Assembly: GCA_025351615.1 (NCBI GenBank)
Contig: JANXVP010000227.1
Location: 1-11,339, forward strand
Reading direction: 5' to 3'
DNA: 11,339 nt
DNA from: Ramlibacter sp.
GTDB lineage: Bacteria; Pseudomonadota; Gammaproteobacteria; Burkholderiales; Burkholderiaceae_C
The notes below the pieces were generated by a model. It had not been told where the DNA came from and did no database searches. It saw only the letters and a program-made list of their open reading frames with translations. The stretch's first letter is position 1, and each line of letters begins with the position of its first letter. Below are positions 9,553 through 11,339 of this stretch, piece by piece. The position numbers were made by a program, and so were the translations under genes.

Positions 9553-10164
9553 TCAAGCAAGCCGGTCCAGCAGCGTCTGCGCCAGCGCCCAGTCCCGGGC
9601 TGTGGTGAGCTTGATGTTGAGCGCGCTACCCTCGACCGGCGTGACGGCGTATCCGGCGCGCAGCACCAGTTCCATCGTGCTCGGGGCAATCCAGGCTTCG
9701 CGCGCGGCCCGGTCGACAGTGGCCCGCAGCAACTCGCGCGCGAAGGCAAGTGGCGTCTGGAAGGCGCCGTCGGGCAGCACGGCGGCCGCCGCGCCGGTGC
9801 GGTCTGCATGGATCAGCACAGCCTGCGCCAGGGCCACCGACGTGAACGGGCGGGCGGCATCCCATACCACGACCCAGGGACGGGTGGCGGCATGGGCCAG
9901 CAGCTGAACGCTGCCCTGCCGCGTCGATGCGCCATCGATGCGCCGCCAGCGGCACGTCGCGTCCAGCTGCGGATCGGCGCCCGCGGGGCAAGCGACGAGC
10001 ACTTCATCGGCCAGGCGCATCGCCTTGCGGACGACCCATTCCAGCACCAGTCGGCCGTCCAGGGGCAGCAGCGCTTTGGGTCCCATGCCCATCCGCTCGC
10101 CGGTCCCGGCCGCAGGGATCAGCACCGTCACGTCGCCGCGCAGCGGCGTGTGCATCTGCGTCAT
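9553..10164 (-). CDS. IspD/TarI-family cytidylyltransferase, substrate uncertain
   Basis: A 203-residue CTP:alcohol-phosphate cytidylyltransferase of the IspD/TarI group. IspD makes CDP-methylerythritol (isoprenoids); TarI and human ISPD make CDP-ribitol. Seen: CTP-binding loop PAAGTGERMG (residues 17-26) with Lys30 in PKALL; GASTRQGSV (78-86), the Arg-x-x-Ser motif; DAARP (102-106) with the metal-binding Asp; NIKLTTARDW (183-192) with the conserved Lys185. It is about 30 residues shorter than E. coli IspD. The segment corresponding to the E. coli stretch with RDT, TVDR and LWHALTPQ is missing between AAVLPDG and QTPLAF, and the usual TDEAS is replaced by APSTM. ispF is not adjacent. It overlaps the LicD-like gene as ATGA and probably depends on it for translation, as there is no ribosome site. 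An activated CDP-polyol or CDP-alcohol product for the neighbouring transferase is inferred. A divergent true IspD remains possible. Confidence 0.85.
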   Translation of the reverse strand: MTQMHTPLRGDVTVLIPAAGTGERMGMGPKALLPLDGRLVLEWVVRKAMRLADEVLVACPAGADPQLDATCRWRRIDGASTRQGSVQLLAHAATRPWVVVWDAARPFTSVALAQAVLIHADRTGAAAAVLPDGAFQTPLAFARELLRATVDRAAREAWIAPSTMELVLRAGYAVTPVEGSALNIKLTTARDWALAQTLLDRLA

Positions 10165-11078
10165 TCAGAGGCGGGCATGACGTGGGCGCCCGCGGTCCCG
10201 AGCACGTCGCGATAAATCTGAAGCTGCTCGGGCAGATCCTCGCCGGCTGCGCGGGCCAGGATCTGCTCGAGCAACCGCTGAGTGCGCGGAAGGTCCCCAC
10301 CAATCCATTGGTCGCACAACTGCTTCAAGGCCCAGCAGCGCCATTGCAGGTTGATCTGCTGCAACGCGCGACACGACACCAGCGAATCCCATTCGGGCCG
10401 CGGTGTGTGCCAGTCACCATAAAGCGCAGTCAGCAGCGCGTCTGGCGGTTCCGGCCACCACACGTCTCCCGCCGGCCCGGCGCGCTTCCTGAGCTCGAAC
10501 CAGGGATAGTGAACGATGCGTTGGTGGGATGGCGGCCGCCCGTACAGCCAGACGCCGCCGACCAGGCGACTGTGTTCCGGTTCGCGCCGGATGCCGAACA
10601 GGTCCACGCTCATGGCGGGTTGCAGCAAGCCGAAGGTCGCCATGTTGCCGAACGGCGGCGAGTTGCCGGCCTTCGCAAAGCCGATGGCCTCCAAGGTGCG
10701 GCAGGCGAGGGAAAAATCTTCCAGCCACACCGCGAGGTCCACATCCTTGTCGTTGGGCAGCAGCCTGCCGTCGCGTTCCAGACCGAGCAGCGTGCCGGCG
10801 AAGGGAAAAACGGCGCAGCCCGCGCGTTTGAGTTGCGCCAGCACCAGCCACAGCGCCTGGGTGACCTGCGCCTCGTCCCACCGGGGCGGCTGCGGACCGT
10901 CGTTGTGAATGCGATGGCCTTGCGCGGTGAGGGCCGCCAGCGCATCGAGCGCCGCCAGCAGGCTGGCGTGCATGAGGTCCAGGTCGCCCTGGACCAGCGC
11001 TGCGTCCGAGCGTGCGAGCGCCTCATTGGCGCGGCCCAGGACGGCTCGAACCTCAGGCGCCGGCGACGGCGCCCTCAC
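10161..11078 (-). CDS. LicD/fukutin-like phosphotransferase (nucleotidyltransferase fold)
   Basis: A 305-residue protein whose central domain resembles the LicD / fukutin / FKRP family, which moves phosphocholine, phosphoribitol or a similar group from a CDP donor to a glycan. Seen: FPFAGTLLGLERDGRLLPND (91-110) followed by KDVDL (111-115), the GT-L-G-x-x-R and D-x-D-type metal motif (LicD itself has a D-D-D-I-D form; fukutin has K-D-V-D-L as here); SVDLFGI (157-163), a third likely metal-binding Asp; and a C-terminal YGDWHTP (220-226), matching the family's YG.W..P. Residues 1-85 are helical and unrecognised; 240-295 are helical too. No signal peptide or membrane segment, so a cytoplasmic acceptor or lipid-linked glycan is likely. 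It starts with GTG at 11078, overlapping the EF-G-like stop as GTGA, and ends overlapping the cytidylyltransferase start. The biological acceptor is unknown. Confidence 0.78.
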   Translation of the reverse strand: MRAPSPAPEVRAVLGRANEALARSDAALVQGDLDLMHASLLAALDALAALTAQGHRIHNDGPQPPRWDEAQVTQALWLVLAQLKRAGCAVFPFAGTLLGLERDGRLLPNDKDVDLAVWLEDFSLACRTLEAIGFAKAGNSPPFGNMATFGLLQPAMSVDLFGIRREPEHSRLVGGVWLYGRPPSHQRIVHYPWFELRKRAGPAGDVWWPEPPDALLTALYGDWHTPRPEWDSLVSCRALQQINLQWRCWALKQLCDQWIGGDLPRTQRLLEQILARAAGEDLPEQLQIYRDVLGTAGAHVMPASE

Positions 11079-11339
11079 GGGTCGTCCCGGACGCGGTATT
11101 GCGCCACCAGCTGGCTCTGTACCGCCGGCGGTACCGATTCGTAGTGACTGAACGCGAGCCGGAAGCTGCCCTGTCCGCCGGTGAGTGCGTTCAGGCGCGC
11201 CTGGTAGCTTGCCAGTTCCGACAACGGCGCCTGCCCGACGACGGTGAGCGCACCCTGGCCGCTGGCCGACTGCGTGCCGTTGACCTGGCCGCGCCGGGCG
11301 GCAAGATCGCCCGTGATGTCGCCGATGTGCGCTTCGGGC
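11075..11339 (-). CDS. Elongation factor G-like GTPase, C-terminal end (runs off right edge)
   Basis: Only the last 87 codons and the TGA are present. They match the end of domain IV and domain V of EF-G: EAHIGDITGDLAARRGQV (the IGD..GDL..RRG.V signature), then APLSELASYQARLNALTGG and FSHYESVPP. EF-G drives ribosomal translocation and, with RRF, ribosome recycling. LNALTGG in place of the common LRS-T-x-G, together with its location away from rpsL/rpsG/tuf and next to LicD- and IspD-like genes, suggests a second, divergent EF-G paralogue (EF-G2 / FusA2 type) rather than the main one. The GTPase domain is outside the window, so this cannot be settled here. Its stop overlaps the LicD-like GTG start. 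Confidence 0.85.
   Translation of the reverse strand, partial: PEAHIGDITGDLAARRGQVNGTQSASGQGALTVVGQAPLSELASYQARLNALTGGQGSFRLAFSHYESVPPAVQSQLVAQYRVRDDP

Overview
The window is GC-rich bacterial DNA with tightly packed genes. The protein sequences and gene order (transketolase followed by GAPDH, a MurU-type nucleotidyltransferase, tandem DUF5666 lipoproteins behind a DUF6502 gene) suggest a betaproteobacterium of the order Burkholderiales, probably Comamonadaceae. That placement is inferred from family resemblance, not from a marker gene. I see no rRNA, tRNA, CRISPR array, insertion sequence or prophage gene.

Layout, left to right. (1) 1-447, minus strand: the N-terminal 149 codons of a MurU-like sugar-1-phosphate nucleotidyltransferase, running off the left edge. 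(2) 535-4127, minus strand: a three-gene unit with its own promoter (about 4151-4179) and a rho-independent terminator (535-562). It encodes a DUF6502 protein with an HTH-like segment, then two paralogous DUF5666 lipoproteins; the first gene overlaps the second by ATGA. (3) 4317-4691, minus strand: a small SpeD-family pyruvoyl decarboxylase that lacks the usual catalytic cysteine. It is divergent from (4) 4789-7888, plus strand: tkt then gap, a central-carbon pair (pentose phosphate or Calvin cycle, and glycolysis). Each of these two genes ends in or next to a copy of a short palindromic dispersed repeat. (5) 7951-11339, minus strand: a compact unit transcribed right to left. It holds the 3' end of an EF-G-like GTPase, a LicD/fukutin-like phosphotransferase, an IspD/TarI-like cytidylyltransferase, a pirin and a SlyD-type FKBP prolyl isomerase. 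Three of its four junctions are stop/start overlaps (GTGA, ATGA, TGATG).

Two parts stand out. The LicD/fukutin-like and IspD-like genes overlap and sit next to each other without ispF, and the IspD-like protein lacks the segment that normally recognises methylerythritol phosphate. Together they look like a bacterial counterpart of the vertebrate ISPD (CRPPA)-fukutin pair: one enzyme making a CDP-activated polyol or alcohol phosphate, the other transferring it to a glycan or protein. The DUF6502-DUF5666-DUF5666 operon looks like a self-contained envelope lipoprotein system; a 7-7-7 inverted repeat in its promoter spacer is a plausible operator for the DUF6502 protein. Both readings are inferences from sequence.
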